From Clostridiales bacterium UBA6468 (GTDB lineage: Bacteria > Bacillota > Clostridia > Oscillospirales > Oscillospiraceae), in assembly GCA_002436765.1 (NCBI GenBank), contig DJNI01000024.1, positions 13,796 to 23,729 of the forward strand: 9,934 nt of DNA, read 5' to 3'. Of the stretch, positions 1 to 6,955 are shown in pieces. The translations under genes were made by a program, and so were the position numbers. The notes beneath the pieces are model-generated. The model was not told the DNA's origin. It made no database searches and saw only the letters and a program-made list of their open reading frames with translations. Numbering within the stretch: position 1 is the stretch's first letter; each line of letters begins with the position of its first letter.

Positions 1-814
1 GCTTCACCTTCAGATAGCCCAGCTCCTGAGCAACCTTCAGCATGTTCTCCATGCTCCGGCCGGAGACGGCCACCTTGCGGCCGTAGCGCTGGGCGGTGGA
101 GAGAATGGACTGGATGCGGTGCATGTTGGAGGCGAAGGTGGTGACGATGATCCGCTGGTCGCAGTTGCGGAACTGCCGGTCAAGGCTGTCGGCGACCACG
201 TTTTCGCTGGGGGTGTAGCCCTGCCGCTCCACGTTGGTGGAGTCCGCCAGCATCGCCAGCACGCCCTGATTTCCCAGTTCGCCCAGCCGCGCTAAGTCCA
301 TCATGCCGTCGTGGGAGGTGGGGTCGATCTTGAAGTCGCCGGTGAATATCACCGTGCCCACGGGGGTGCGGATGGCAAAGGCCACCGCGTCGGGGATGGA
401 GTGGTTCACGTGGATGAACTCCACGGTGAAGCATCCGGCCTTCACCACGTCGCCGGGCTTGTGGGTGACGAGCTTGACCTTGTCCGCCAGCCGGTGCTCC
501 TCCAGCTTCAGCTTGATCAGGCCGCAGGTCATGGCGGTGCCGTGGATGGGGCAGTTAATGTCCCGCATGGCATAGGGGATGGAACCGATGTGGTCTTCAT
601 GGCCGTGGGTGATGAACATGCCCCGCAGCTTTTTCTGATTGGCCACAAGATAGGTAAAATCGGGGATGACCAGATCGACGCCGTACATGTCTTCCTCCGG
701 GAAGCCCACGCCGCAGTCGATCACGATCATATCTTTTCCGTATTCCAGGACGGTGCAGTTCTTGCCGATCTCGTCAAGGCCGCCCAGAGGAATAATTTTC
801 AGTTTTTCTGTCAA
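1..814 (-). CDS. rnj: Ribonuclease J, N-terminal half (cut by window edge)
   Basis: Metallo-beta-lactamase/beta-CASP ribonuclease that degrades and processes mRNA and rRNA in the cytoplasm, with 5'-to-3' exonuclease and endonuclease activity in the family. The visible 271 residues open TEKLKIIPLGGLDEIGKN. The zinc site is complete: HGHEDH with H70, H72, D74 and H75, then H138 in NHSIPD and D160 in TGDFKID. These sit exactly four residues before the B. subtilis RNase J1 ligands as I recall them, which supports the start. The beta-CASP domain begins near residue 215 (VTTFASNMHR, then SGRSMENM). The family is about 555 residues long, so roughly half is missing to the left. The start is TTG at 814-812, 12 nt after AAAGGAG. 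Another in-frame TTG at 823-821 lies only 3 nt after that site and is less likely. It is divergent from gdpP. Whether it is rnjA or rnjB cannot be decided here. Confidence 0.95.
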   Translation of the reverse strand, partial: MTEKLKIIPLGGLDEIGKNCTVLEYGKDMIVIDCGVGFPEEDMYGVDLVIPDFTYLVANQKKLRGMFITHGHEDHIGSIPYAMRDINCPIHGTAMTCGLIKLKLEEHRLADKVKLVTHKPGDVVKAGCFTVEFIHVNHSIPDAVAFAIRTPVGTVIFTGDFKIDPTSHDGMMDLARLGELGNQGVLAMLADSTNVERQGYTPSENVVADSLDRQFRNCDQRIIVTTFASNMHRIQSILSTAQRYGRKVAVSGRSMENMLKVAQELGYLKVK

Positions 815-1005
815 ATGAATCAATAACTCCTTTCAAAATGTACATGGAAATGCCATAAAAGCACAACAAGCAGGCAGCCGCTTTCCTCAGAATCCGGCCC
901 CGAATCGCCTTCTCCCAAGAAAACGCCTGCAATGTTTTTCCTTTTTTGCGGGAAACGCATTCGCGCTTCCCAAATGCCCGGGTAAAGCCCGTCCCCGGCG
1001 CTGGC
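815..1005 (-). other. Structured rnj leader; no gene seen
   Basis: This makes up most of the 815-1169 gene-free stretch. If the extended -10 at 1012-1020 is used, it becomes the 5' UTR of rnj. It can fold. Bases 950-971 form GGGAA/TTCCC plus CGC/GCG arms with one mismatch around a 4-nt loop. A CGGG/CCCG hairpin lies beside it near 979-992. Neither is followed by a T tract on the minus strand, so they are not intrinsic terminators. Short open frames here lack convincing ribosome sites. I recognise no riboswitch. Confidence 0.4.
827..833 (-). promoter_or_regulatory. Ribosome binding site of rnj
   Basis: Read on the minus strand, AAAGGAG occupies 833-827. No ATG follows at a usable distance, so this site decides that rnj starts at a TTG. 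The TTG at 814 is 12 nt downstream, slightly long. The TTG at 823 is 3 nt downstream, too short. Confidence 0.7.
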
Positions 1006-1011
1006 ACCTAT

Positions 1012-1043
1012 AGTATAGCACAGTTTCGGGAAAAAGTATACAA
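1012..1043 (-). promoter_or_regulatory. Putative leftward promoter for rnj
   Basis: On the minus strand an extended -10 element, TGC then TATACT (1020-1012), faces rnj. The nearest -35-like hexamer is TTGTAT (1043-1038) with a long 20-bp spacer, so recognition would rest on the extended -10. A second TATACT lies at 1040-1035 but lacks a TGn extension and a good -35. Transcription would start near 1005, giving rnj a leader of about 190 nt. Seen by eye only. Confidence 0.5.
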
Positions 1044-1083
1044 TTTTTTTGCGGTCTTTTTTACGGATTTGACGGAAAAAGAG

Positions 1084-1112
1084 TTGCACCTTTTGGCTGG
1101 ATTTGCTATAAT
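1084..1112 (+). promoter_or_regulatory. Rightward extended -10 promoter for the gdpP operon
   Basis: TTGCAC (1084-1089), a 17-bp spacer and a consensus TATAAT (1107-1112) preceded by TGC (1104-1106) form an excellent sigma-A promoter. Transcription would start near 1119, about 50 nt before the gdpP GTG. This is the only strong promoter I see ahead of the six-gene rightward run. A TTGACG at 1069-1074 is too far upstream to pair with this -10. Confidence 0.8.
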
Positions 1113-1151
1113 ATCGGGTATAGTATGGGTAACTGTGGCTGGTTGCAGCCG

Positions 1152-1159
1152 AAAGGAGG
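1152..1159 (+). promoter_or_regulatory. Ribosome binding site of gdpP
   Basis: AAAGGAGG lies 10 nt before the GTG at 1170 and 4 nt before an in-frame TTG at 1164. The in-frame ATG at 1125 lies upstream of this site and only a few bases after the predicted transcription start, so it cannot be the start. Confidence 0.75.
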
Positions 1160-1169
1160 GTGTTTGGCA

Positions 1170-3146
1170 GTGAATCGAAAGCTGGGAAGACTGCTCAGAC
1201 CCGGGATGGGTGCATACTTTTTTGTGATGGCTGCTTTCTGCGCCGCGGCGCTGCTGGCGGGGCATTACTGGCTGGCCGCCGGAGAAGTGGTGGTGACGGT
1301 GGTCACGTTCCTGTTGTACGTTCTGGACAGGACGCGCCGGGAGCGGAAAATTCAGCAGTATATCCAGTCCGCCTCCAACACGCTGGAGGCATCCAGCGGC
1401 GGGGAAGCGCCCCTGCCTGCGGTAATGGTTCGCCTGGGGGACGGGGACATCGTCTGGGGCAACCACCGTTTCAGTGAGCTGACGGGGTACGCCGACACCA
1501 TGACACAGCTGCGGCTGGAGGAGGTGCTGCCGGACTTCACCCTGGACTGGCTCACCGCCGGAAAAACGGAAAGCCCCCACGACGCGGTCCTTGGCAACCG
1601 CCGCTACCGGGTGTACGGCACCACCATCCGGGCGGAGGACAACCGGGGCACCATGCTGGGCGTGCTGTATTTTTCCGACCTGACGGAGCTGTACCAGGTG
1701 CGCGACGAGTATATCCGCTCCCGGCCCGTGGTCGCCATCATTCTCATTGACAACTATGAGGAGCTGACCAAAAACCTGACGGAAAGCGCCATTTCCACCC
1801 TGAACGCCAAGCTGAACGAAACCATCACCCGGTGGACGGAGGGCTACAGCGGTCTGCTTCGCCGGTTGGAGCGCAACCGTTTCCTGTTCATCTTCGAGAA
1901 GCGGGACTTAGAACGGGCGAAGGAGAACAAGTTCTCCCTGCTGGAGGACATCCACGAGATCGTCAATTCCTCCGGCTTGCCCGCCTCCATTTCCATCGGT
2001 CTGGGCGTGGACGGCGAGAGCTTCGAGGAAAGCTATGATTTTGCCGCCCTGGGCATCGAAATGGCCCTGAGCCGGGGCGGCGACCAGGCGGTCATCAAGG
2101 ATCGGGTCAACTTCAATTTCTACGGCGGGCGCAACCGGGAAGCGGATTACCGCAGCAAGGTACGTTCCCGGGTGACGGCCAATTCCCTGATGGAGCTGAT
2201 CGGCCAGAGCGGACGGGTGTTCATCATGGGGCACAAGAACGCCGACCTGGACGCCGTGGGCGCGGCCATGGGCATCAGCTGCCTGTGCCGGAAAAAAGGC
2301 AAGAAGGCCAACATTGTCATCGATCTGGAAAACAACGCCGCAGAGAAGCTCATCGAGGAGATTCGGGCGGTTCCCGAATACCGGGATGTGTTCGTGTCCG
2401 GTCAGGACGCCCTGCTGATGGCGGACAACCGGAGCATTCTCGTGGTGGTGGATACCAACCGGCCGGATCAGGTGGAGTGCAGACCGCTTCTGGAAGCCAT
2501 TTCCAAGGTCTGCGTGGTAGACCATCATCGCCGGGCGGCGGATTATATCAACCCCGTGGTGGTCAACCTGCACGAGCCTTACGCCTCCTCGGCGTCGGAG
2601 CTGGTGACGGAGGTGCTCATGTACGCCGTGGAGAAGAAGGACGTTTTGCCCATCGAGGCGGAGAGCCTGATGGCGGGCATCTGTCTGGACACCAAATTCT
2701 TCAACGTCCGCACCGGCGAGCGCACTTTTGAGGCCGCGGCCGTCCTGCGCCGCCTGGGCGCGGATACCACGGAGGTCAAGAAGCTGATGCAGAACGACTT
2801 CCAGGACACCATGGCGAAGTACCAGATCATCAAATCCTCCCGTCTGTACCGGCAGGAGATCGCCATTGCGGCGCTGAACACCCCCACGACCCGGGTGCTG
2901 GCGGCCCAGGCGGCGGACGAGCTGCTGAACATTTCCGGCATCACCGCTTCCTTCGTCCTCTACCCGGACGGGGATCAGGTGATCATTTCTGCCAGAAGCA
3001 TCGGCAGCGCCAACGTCCAGATGATTCTGGAGCCTCTGGGCGGCGGCGGCAACACCGCCACAGCCGGCGCGCAGATGAAGGACATCACCGTCAAGGATGC
3101 CCTGGACAAGCTGGTGGCGTCCATTGACAAATTCTACGAAGAATAA
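1170..3146 (+). CDS. gdpP: Cyclic-di-AMP phosphodiesterase GdpP (YybT family)
   Basis: Membrane enzyme that hydrolyses c-di-AMP to pApA, setting the second-messenger level behind osmolyte, potassium and cell-wall control. From GTG 1170 it has 658 residues, normal for the family. Two membrane helices (about 15-31 and 33-52) are followed by a PAS domain (about 85-175) and a degenerate GGDEF domain whose signature reads GGDQA (303-307). Then comes the DHH catalytic domain: HKNADLD (H355, D359, D361), VVDTNRPD (D428), DHH (D451, H452, H453) and LDTKFF (D507). A DHHA1 domain follows. Its glycine motif is GGGGN (624-628), where I expected GGGGH from Bacillus-type homologues. The GGDEF degeneracy is normal for GdpP; in B. 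subtilis that domain has weak ATPase activity. It is first in the operon and followed by rplI and dnaB as in many Firmicutes. The yybS gene that precedes it in Bacillus is absent here. Confidence 0.96.
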   Translation: MNRKLGRLLRPGMGAYFFVMAAFCAAALLAGHYWLAAGEVVVTVVTFLLYVLDRTRRERKIQQYIQSASNTLEASSGGEAPLPAVMVRLGDGDIVWGNHRFSELTGYADTMTQLRLEEVLPDFTLDWLTAGKTESPHDAVLGNRRYRVYGTTIRAEDNRGTMLGVLYFSDLTELYQVRDEYIRSRPVVAIILIDNYEELTKNLTESAISTLNAKLNETITRWTEGYSGLLRRLERNRFLFIFEKRDLERAKENKFSLLEDIHEIVNSSGLPASISIGLGVDGESFEESYDFAALGIEMALSRGGDQAVIKDRVNFNFYGGRNREADYRSKVRSRVTANSLMELIGQSGRVFIMGHKNADLDAVGAAMGISCLCRKKGKKANIVIDLENNAAEKLIEEIRAVPEYRDVFVSGQDALLMADNRSILVVVDTNRPDQVECRPLLEAISKVCVVDHHRRAADYINPVVVNLHEPYASSASELVTEVLMYAVEKKDVLPIEAESLMAGICLDTKFFNVRTGERTFEAAAVLRRLGADTTEVKKLMQNDFQDTMAKYQIIKSSRLYRQEIAIAALNTPTTRVLAAQAADELLNISGITASFVLYPDGDQVIISARSIGSANVQMILEPLGGGGNTATAGAQMKDITVKDALDKLVASIDKFYEE

Positions 3147-3160
3147 TTCAGTAGATAGAG

Positions 3161-3191
3161 GCCAAACGCCGCCCTGACGGCGGCCTGGCGT
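3161..3191 (+). other. GC-rich hairpin in the gdpP-rplI gap
   Basis: GCCGCC (3168-3173) and GGCGGC (3179-3184) form a perfect 6-bp stem with a 5-nt loop. A looser outer GCC/GGC pair (3161-3163 with 3187-3189) can extend it. An alternative ACGCC/GGCGT pairing (3166-3170 with 3187-3191) competes. No T tract follows, so it is not an intrinsic terminator. It ends about 17 nt before the rplI ribosome site, so an mRNA-stability or translational role is possible but unproven. Confidence 0.45.
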
Positions 3192-3222
3192 ACATATCAT
3201 ATCGATTAAGGAGATTATCACA

Positions 3223-3666
3223 ATGAAAGTAATTCTGCTGCAGGATGTTAAGGGAAAGGGCAAAAAGGGACAGATGATCGAGATTTCCGACGGCTACGCC
3301 CGGAACTATATGCTGCCCCGGAAGCTGGCGACGGAGGCGACCCCCGACGCCGTGAACACCATGCGCATGAACGACAAGGCTACCCAGGAGCGCATTGCCC
3401 GGGAAAAGGCCGAGGCCATGGAGACTGCCGGAAAGCTGCGGGAGATGACCGTCACCGTGGCCGCCAAGGGCGGCGGCGCCGGGCGCCTTTTCGGTTCCGT
3501 GACCAACCAGGAAATTGCCGACGCCCTGGCGAAGACCGGCATCAAGCTGGACAAGCGGAAGATCACCATTGCCGAGCCCATCAAGAACGTGGGCACGTAC
3601 ACCGTCACCTGCAAGCTGGGCTACGAGATTTCTGCGCCGCTGACGGTGAGGATCGTCGAAGCATAA
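3223..3666 (+). CDS. rplI: 50S ribosomal protein bL9
   Basis: Large-subunit protein that binds 23S rRNA at the base of the L1 stalk and helps limit frameshifting and ribosome crowding. The 147 residues match the usual length. The N-terminal RNA-binding domain starts MKVILLQDVKGKGKKGQ and continues SDGYARNYMLPRKLA. A charged connecting helix (about 41-75) follows. The C-terminal domain contains AGRLFGSVTNQEIADAL (86-102). The ATG is preceded by AAGGAG (3208-3213) with 9-nt spacing. It lies 76 bp after gdpP and 40 bp before dnaB, the classical gdpP-rplI-dnaB order. Confidence 0.97.
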   Translation: MKVILLQDVKGKGKKGQMIEISDGYARNYMLPRKLATEATPDAVNTMRMNDKATQERIAREKAEAMETAGKLREMTVTVAAKGGGAGRLFGSVTNQEIADALAKTGIKLDKRKITIAEPIKNVGTYTVTCKLGYEISAPLTVRIVEA

Positions 3667-3706
3667 GCTTTCGCGGCACTATGCTATAGAGAAAGGAGAA
3701 TGTGCC

Positions 3707-5044
3707 ATGGATGAAGAACTTCTGTCCCGGCAGCAGCCCCAGTCATTGGAGGCGGAGCAGGCGGTTCTGGGTTCCATTCTCATCGACAGCCGGTGCATTA
3801 CGGATGTGGTGGGCGTTGTGAAGCCGGAGGATTTTTACCTCCAGCAGAACCGGGAAATTTATGAAGCCATCTATACCATGTTCAACTTCTCCCAGACCAT
3901 TGACCCGGTCACGGTGCTGGACAAGCTGAAGGAGCTGGGCTACTACCACGACAATTCCCGGGACTACATCCTCCAGCTGATGGAGATCACCCCCACCGCC
4001 GCCAATGTGGCGCGGTATGCGGACATTGTGCAGGAAAAGTCCATGCTTCGGGGGCTGAATCAGGCCGCGACGGACATTCAGCAGATGGTGTCGGAAGAGG
4101 TGGGCACCCCCGCCGAGATGCTGGAATCTGCGGAAAAGAAAATTTATGCCCTGCGCAAAGGCGAGCGGGGCGACTCCCTGGAGCACATCGGCACGACGCT
4201 GCACAAGGTGTTTGACCGGCTGACGGAGCTGAGCCAGTCGGATTCCCTGATCCCCGGCCTGTCCACCGGTCTGCGGGACTTAGACACCCGGATCAACGGC
4301 CTGAACAAATCCGATCTGCTGCTCATCGCCGCCCGGCCTGCCATGGGTAAGTCCGCCTTCGCTCTGAACATCGGCGTCAACGTGGCGAAAAAATACAAGA
4401 AAACCGTTGCCATTTTCAATCTGGAAATGTCCCGGGAGCAGCTGGCCATGCGTCTGCTTGCCAGCGAGGGCTTCGTGGAGCTGCAAAAGCTGGCCACGGG
4501 TAAGCTCAGCGAGGACGAGTGGAGCAAGCTGTGCATGGCCTCCGCCGCCCTGAGCCAGACGGACATCCGTATTGACGATAACCCCTCCGTCACCGTGGCG
4601 GACATCAACGCCAAGTGCCGCCGCCTGGACAATCTGGGGCTGGTCATCATCGACTATTTACAGCTGATGCAGGGCTCCGGCTACGGCAAGAACAGCGACA
4701 ACCGCGTCACCGTGGTGGGCGAGATTTCCCGTTCCCTGAAAATCATGGCCAAGGAGCTGGACGTTCCGGTGATCTGCCTGAGCCAGCTGTCCCGTGCGGT
4801 GGAAAGCCGCACCGACAAGCGGCCGATTCTGTCCGACCTCCGGGAATCCGGCGCCATCGAGCAGGACGCCGACTCGGTGATGTTCCTGTACCGGGACGAA
4901 TACTATCACGAAAATACCGAGGACAAGGGCGTGGCGGAGTGCATCGTCGCCAAGAACCGTCACGGCGAGACCGGCGCCGTCAAAATGCAGTGGATCGGCC
5001 AGTACCAGACCTTTGCCGACCGGGAGTGGAAACATGCGGAATAA
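3707..5044 (+). CDS. dnaB: Replicative DNA helicase DnaB
   Basis: Hexameric ATP-driven helicase that unwinds the chromosome at the fork and recruits primase (called DnaC in B. subtilis). It has 445 residues, the typical size. The N-terminal domain begins PQSLEAEQAVLGSIL and runs to about residue 110. The RecA-like C-terminal domain has Walker A ARPAMGKS (209-216, K215), the FNLEMS motif, Walker B LVIIDYLQLM (D316), SQLSRAVESR, and the RESGAIEQDAD segment near the subunit interface. No intein interrupts these motifs. AAAGGAG (3692-3698) lies 8 nt before the ATG. Its last 11 bp overlap tilS, which suggests translational coupling. Confidence 0.98.
   Translation: MDEELLSRQQPQSLEAEQAVLGSILIDSRCITDVVGVVKPEDFYLQQNREIYEAIYTMFNFSQTIDPVTVLDKLKELGYYHDNSRDYILQLMEITPTAANVARYADIVQEKSMLRGLNQAATDIQQMVSEEVGTPAEMLESAEKKIYALRKGERGDSLEHIGTTLHKVFDRLTELSQSDSLIPGLSTGLRDLDTRINGLNKSDLLLIAARPAMGKSAFALNIGVNVAKKYKKTVAIFNLEMSREQLAMRLLASEGFVELQKLATGKLSEDEWSKLCMASAALSQTDIRIDDNPSVTVADINAKCRRLDNLGLVIIDYLQLMQGSGYGKNSDNRVTVVGEISRSLKIMAKELDVPVICLSQLSRAVESRTDKRPILSDLRESGAIEQDADSVMFLYRDEYYHENTEDKGVAECIVAKNRHGETGAVKMQWIGQYQTFADREWKHAE
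5022..5026 (+). promoter_or_regulatory. Ribosome binding site of tilS inside dnaB
   Basis: GGGAG within the last dnaB codons lies 7 nt before the ATG at 5034. It favours that ATG over the in-frame TTG at 5013, which lies upstream of the site. Confidence 0.6.
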
Positions 5045-6314
5045 GCTCTTGCGGATGATCCGGCAGTATGATATGATCATGCCGGGGGATACGGTCGTCT
5101 GCGCCGTCTCCGGCGGGGCGGATTCCGTGGCGCTCCTGTTTGCCATGTATCTGCTGAAGGATAGGCTGGACATCCGTCTGGAAGCGGCGCATTTTAACCA
5201 TCATCTCCGTGGGGAGGAATCCGACGGGGATGAGGCCTTTGTCCGGGAATTCTGCGGACGCTTCGATATCCCCTTACACGTTGGCTCGGCGGAAGTTCGA
5301 CCCGGAAAAAAGGGGCTGGAAGCCGCCGCCCGGGACGCACGATATGCCTTTCTTCGGAGTTTGGACGGGAAAATCGCCACTGCCCACACCGCCGACGACA
5401 ACGCCGAGACGGTGATCATGCGCATGATCCGCGGCACCGGCCTGAAAGGGCTGGGGGCCATCGCCCCGGTCAGCGGAAATGTCATCCGTCCCATGCTGCT
5501 GATAAATCGGCAGGAGGTGGAGGAATTTCTGAACGCCTGGGGACTTCCTCACCGGGAGGACAGCTCCAACGCCTCCGATGCCTTTCTGCGAAACCGTATC
5601 CGGCACACCGTAATGCCTCTGCTGAAATCGGAGAATCCCCGTTTGGCGGAGAATCTTTCCCTCATGGCGCTGCGGCTGCGGGAGGACGAGGATTTTCTCG
5701 CCGCGCAGTCGGATTTTGCGACCCTGCCCGGGGTGCAGACGCTGAAAGCCATGCCGAAAGCCCGGCGCAGCCGCTGTATCGAGCGGTTTCTGAAGGACAG
5801 CGGCGTGAAGGAACCGGAGGATTCCCATATTTCCGGGGTGGAAGGGCTGCTGTTTTCCGACAGACCCTCCGCACGGGTCAACCTTCCCGGCGGCGTGACG
5901 GTGAGCAGACGGTATGACCGCCTGGAAGCCCGGACGCATAAGCCCCGCCCGGAGCCGGTGGTACTGACCTGCCCCGGAGAGACGGTTTACGGAGATTACC
6001 GCGTGACCTGCACCCCGGCTGACAAAATCGTCAACACGCCGGACACCTTTACGGTTCGTCCCGTCGGGACGATGATCCTTCGCCCCCGGGAAAGCGGGGA
6101 TTCCATCCGCCTGAGCGGCGGAACCAAAAGCCTGAAAAAGCTGTTCATCGACCGGAAGATCCCCGCAGCCATGCGGGAGCGGATTCCTGTACTGTGCGAT
6201 GAACAGGGGATTCTGGGCATCTATTCCATTGGCGTTCACGCCGACCGCGCCGCCGGGGAGCTTCCCGCCGTGACTGTCCATTTTGACGTGGATGTTCCGG
6301 AAAGCGGCGATTAA
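5034..6314 (+). CDS. tilS: tRNA(Ile)-lysidine synthetase
   Basis: Uses ATP and lysine to convert C34 of tRNA-Ile(CAU) to lysidine, so the tRNA reads AUA as isoleucine; essential in most bacteria. It has 426 residues from ATG 5034. The PP-loop ATPase motif SGGADS is at 26-31. It is followed by FNHHLRGEESDGDE, the TilS signature TAHTADDNAETVIMR and RGTGLKGL, then SNASDAFLRNRIRH. A TilS C-terminal domain starts near residue 350 with PRESGDSI and KSLKKLFIDRKIP. The gene overlaps dnaB by 11 bp and lies 45 bp before hpt. In Bacillus, TilS and HprT have been reported to interact and influence ftsH expression, and the same three genes are consecutive here. Confidence 0.97.
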   Translation: MRNKLLRMIRQYDMIMPGDTVVCAVSGGADSVALLFAMYLLKDRLDIRLEAAHFNHHLRGEESDGDEAFVREFCGRFDIPLHVGSAEVRPGKKGLEAAARDARYAFLRSLDGKIATAHTADDNAETVIMRMIRGTGLKGLGAIAPVSGNVIRPMLLINRQEVEEFLNAWGLPHREDSSNASDAFLRNRIRHTVMPLLKSENPRLAENLSLMALRLREDEDFLAAQSDFATLPGVQTLKAMPKARRSRCIERFLKDSGVKEPEDSHISGVEGLLFSDRPSARVNLPGGVTVSRRYDRLEARTHKPRPEPVVLTCPGETVYGDYRVTCTPADKIVNTPDTFTVRPVGTMILRPRESGDSIRLSGGTKSLKKLFIDRKIPAAMRERIPVLCDEQGILGIYSIGVHADRAAGELPAVTVHFDVDVPESGD

Positions 6315-6359
6315 GCGTGCAGATAGTAATGAAATACACAGCATAAGGGAGAAAAAGCT

Positions 6360-6908
6360 ATGGAAAAGGACATTCAGGAGATTCTGCTGACCGAGGAACA
6401 GATCAAGACCCGCATCGCGGAGCTGGGCAAGGAGCTGACGGCGGACTATGCGGGAAAAGACCCCGTCATCGTAGGCGTCCTCAAGGGCGTTGTGGTGTTC
6501 TACGCAGACATGATCCGGGAGATCAGAACCCACTGCGAGATGGACTTCATGTGGATCTCTTCCTATGCCGGAACCACTTCCACCGGAAAGATGGAGGTCA
6601 AGCGGGACATCGCTTCGGACATCAAGGGTCGCCATGTGCTGATTCTGGAGGACATTTACGATACCGGCAATTCCCTGGACTTTACCTACCGGCATCTACA
6701 GGCGCGGGAGCCTGCGTCCCTGAAGATATGCACCCTGCTGGATAAGCCAGAGCGCCGCCGTCCCGGCATCACCCTGAGGCCCGACTATGTGGGCTTTACC
6801 ATCCCCAACGCATTTGTGGTGGGCTACGGCCTTGACTACAACGAGCACTACCGGAATCTGCCCTATGTGGGCGTGCTGAAGCCGGAGGCTTACGGGATTT
6901 CTGAGTAA
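6360..6908 (+). CDS. hpt: Hypoxanthine (guanine) phosphoribosyltransferase
   Basis: Cytoplasmic purine-salvage enzyme joining hypoxanthine or guanine to PRPP to give IMP or GMP. It has 182 residues, the normal size. The PRPP-binding signature VLILEDIYDTGNSL lies at about 93-106, with the acidic pair E97-D98. The flexible-loop segment SSYAGTTSTG is at 67-76. The base-recognition and C-terminal part reads VGFTIPNAFVVGYGLDY and ends YVGVLKPE. TAAGGGAG (6344-6351) lies 8 nt before the ATG. It sits between tilS and ftsH, the standard Firmicute arrangement. Specificity for hypoxanthine over guanine or xanthine cannot be read from the sequence, but the family match is clear. Confidence 0.96.
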   Translation: MEKDIQEILLTEEQIKTRIAELGKELTADYAGKDPVIVGVLKGVVVFYADMIREIRTHCEMDFMWISSYAGTTSTGKMEVKRDIASDIKGRHVLILEDIYDTGNSLDFTYRHLQAREPASLKICTLLDKPERRRPGITLRPDYVGFTIPNAFVVGYGLDYNEHYRNLPYVGVLKPEAYGISE

Positions 6909-6939
6909 TTCCGTTTTCCGGCGATTCCTCATGAAAAAT

Positions 6940-6945
6940 AAGGAG
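6940..6945 (+). promoter_or_regulatory. Ribosome binding site setting the ftsH TTG start
   Basis: AAGGAG lies 10 nt before TTG 6956. The ATG at 6971 is out of frame with FtsH, and the first membrane helix begins within a few residues of the TTG. The TTG is therefore the start. Confidence 0.75.
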
Positions 6946-6955
6946 TAATCCCAAA

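Noticed and set aside
311..826. A 171-codon plus-strand frame in the first kilobase
   Set aside because: It is antisense to RNase J, whose zinc ligands are all present on the minus strand.
941..975. The T tract next to the 950-971 hairpin as an rnj-leader terminator
   Set aside because: The T tract precedes the hairpin on the plus strand and becomes an A tract after it on the minus strand. Neither direction has hairpin-then-T order.
1069..1074. TTGACG as the -35 of the gdpP promoter
   Set aside because: It is 32 bp from the TATAAT, too far to pair. TTGCAC at 1084 has the ideal 17-bp spacing.
1125..1169. ATG 1125 as the gdpP start
   Set aside because: It lies about 6 nt after the predicted transcription start, has no ribosome site and precedes the strong AAAGGAGG at 1152. 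The GTG at 1170 fits far better.
2070..2090. GGDQA in GdpP as evidence for a diguanylate cyclase
   Set aside because: This degenerate GGDEF is a normal hallmark of the GdpP/YybT family, which does not make c-di-GMP.
1908..3263. A 451-codon minus-strand open frame across gdpP
   Set aside because: It is antisense to the DHH/DHHA1 part of gdpP, with biased composition and no domain. It also runs across the rplI ribosome site.
5274..6695. A 473-codon minus-strand open frame across tilS and hpt
   Set aside because: It is a shadow of two well-supported genes, with no recognisable domain. Its openness follows from high third-position GC.
6931..6948. A five-codon frame (MKNKE) just before ftsH
   Set aside because: It has no ribosome site of its own. 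It merely contains the AAGGAG used by ftsH, so a leader-peptide claim has no support.
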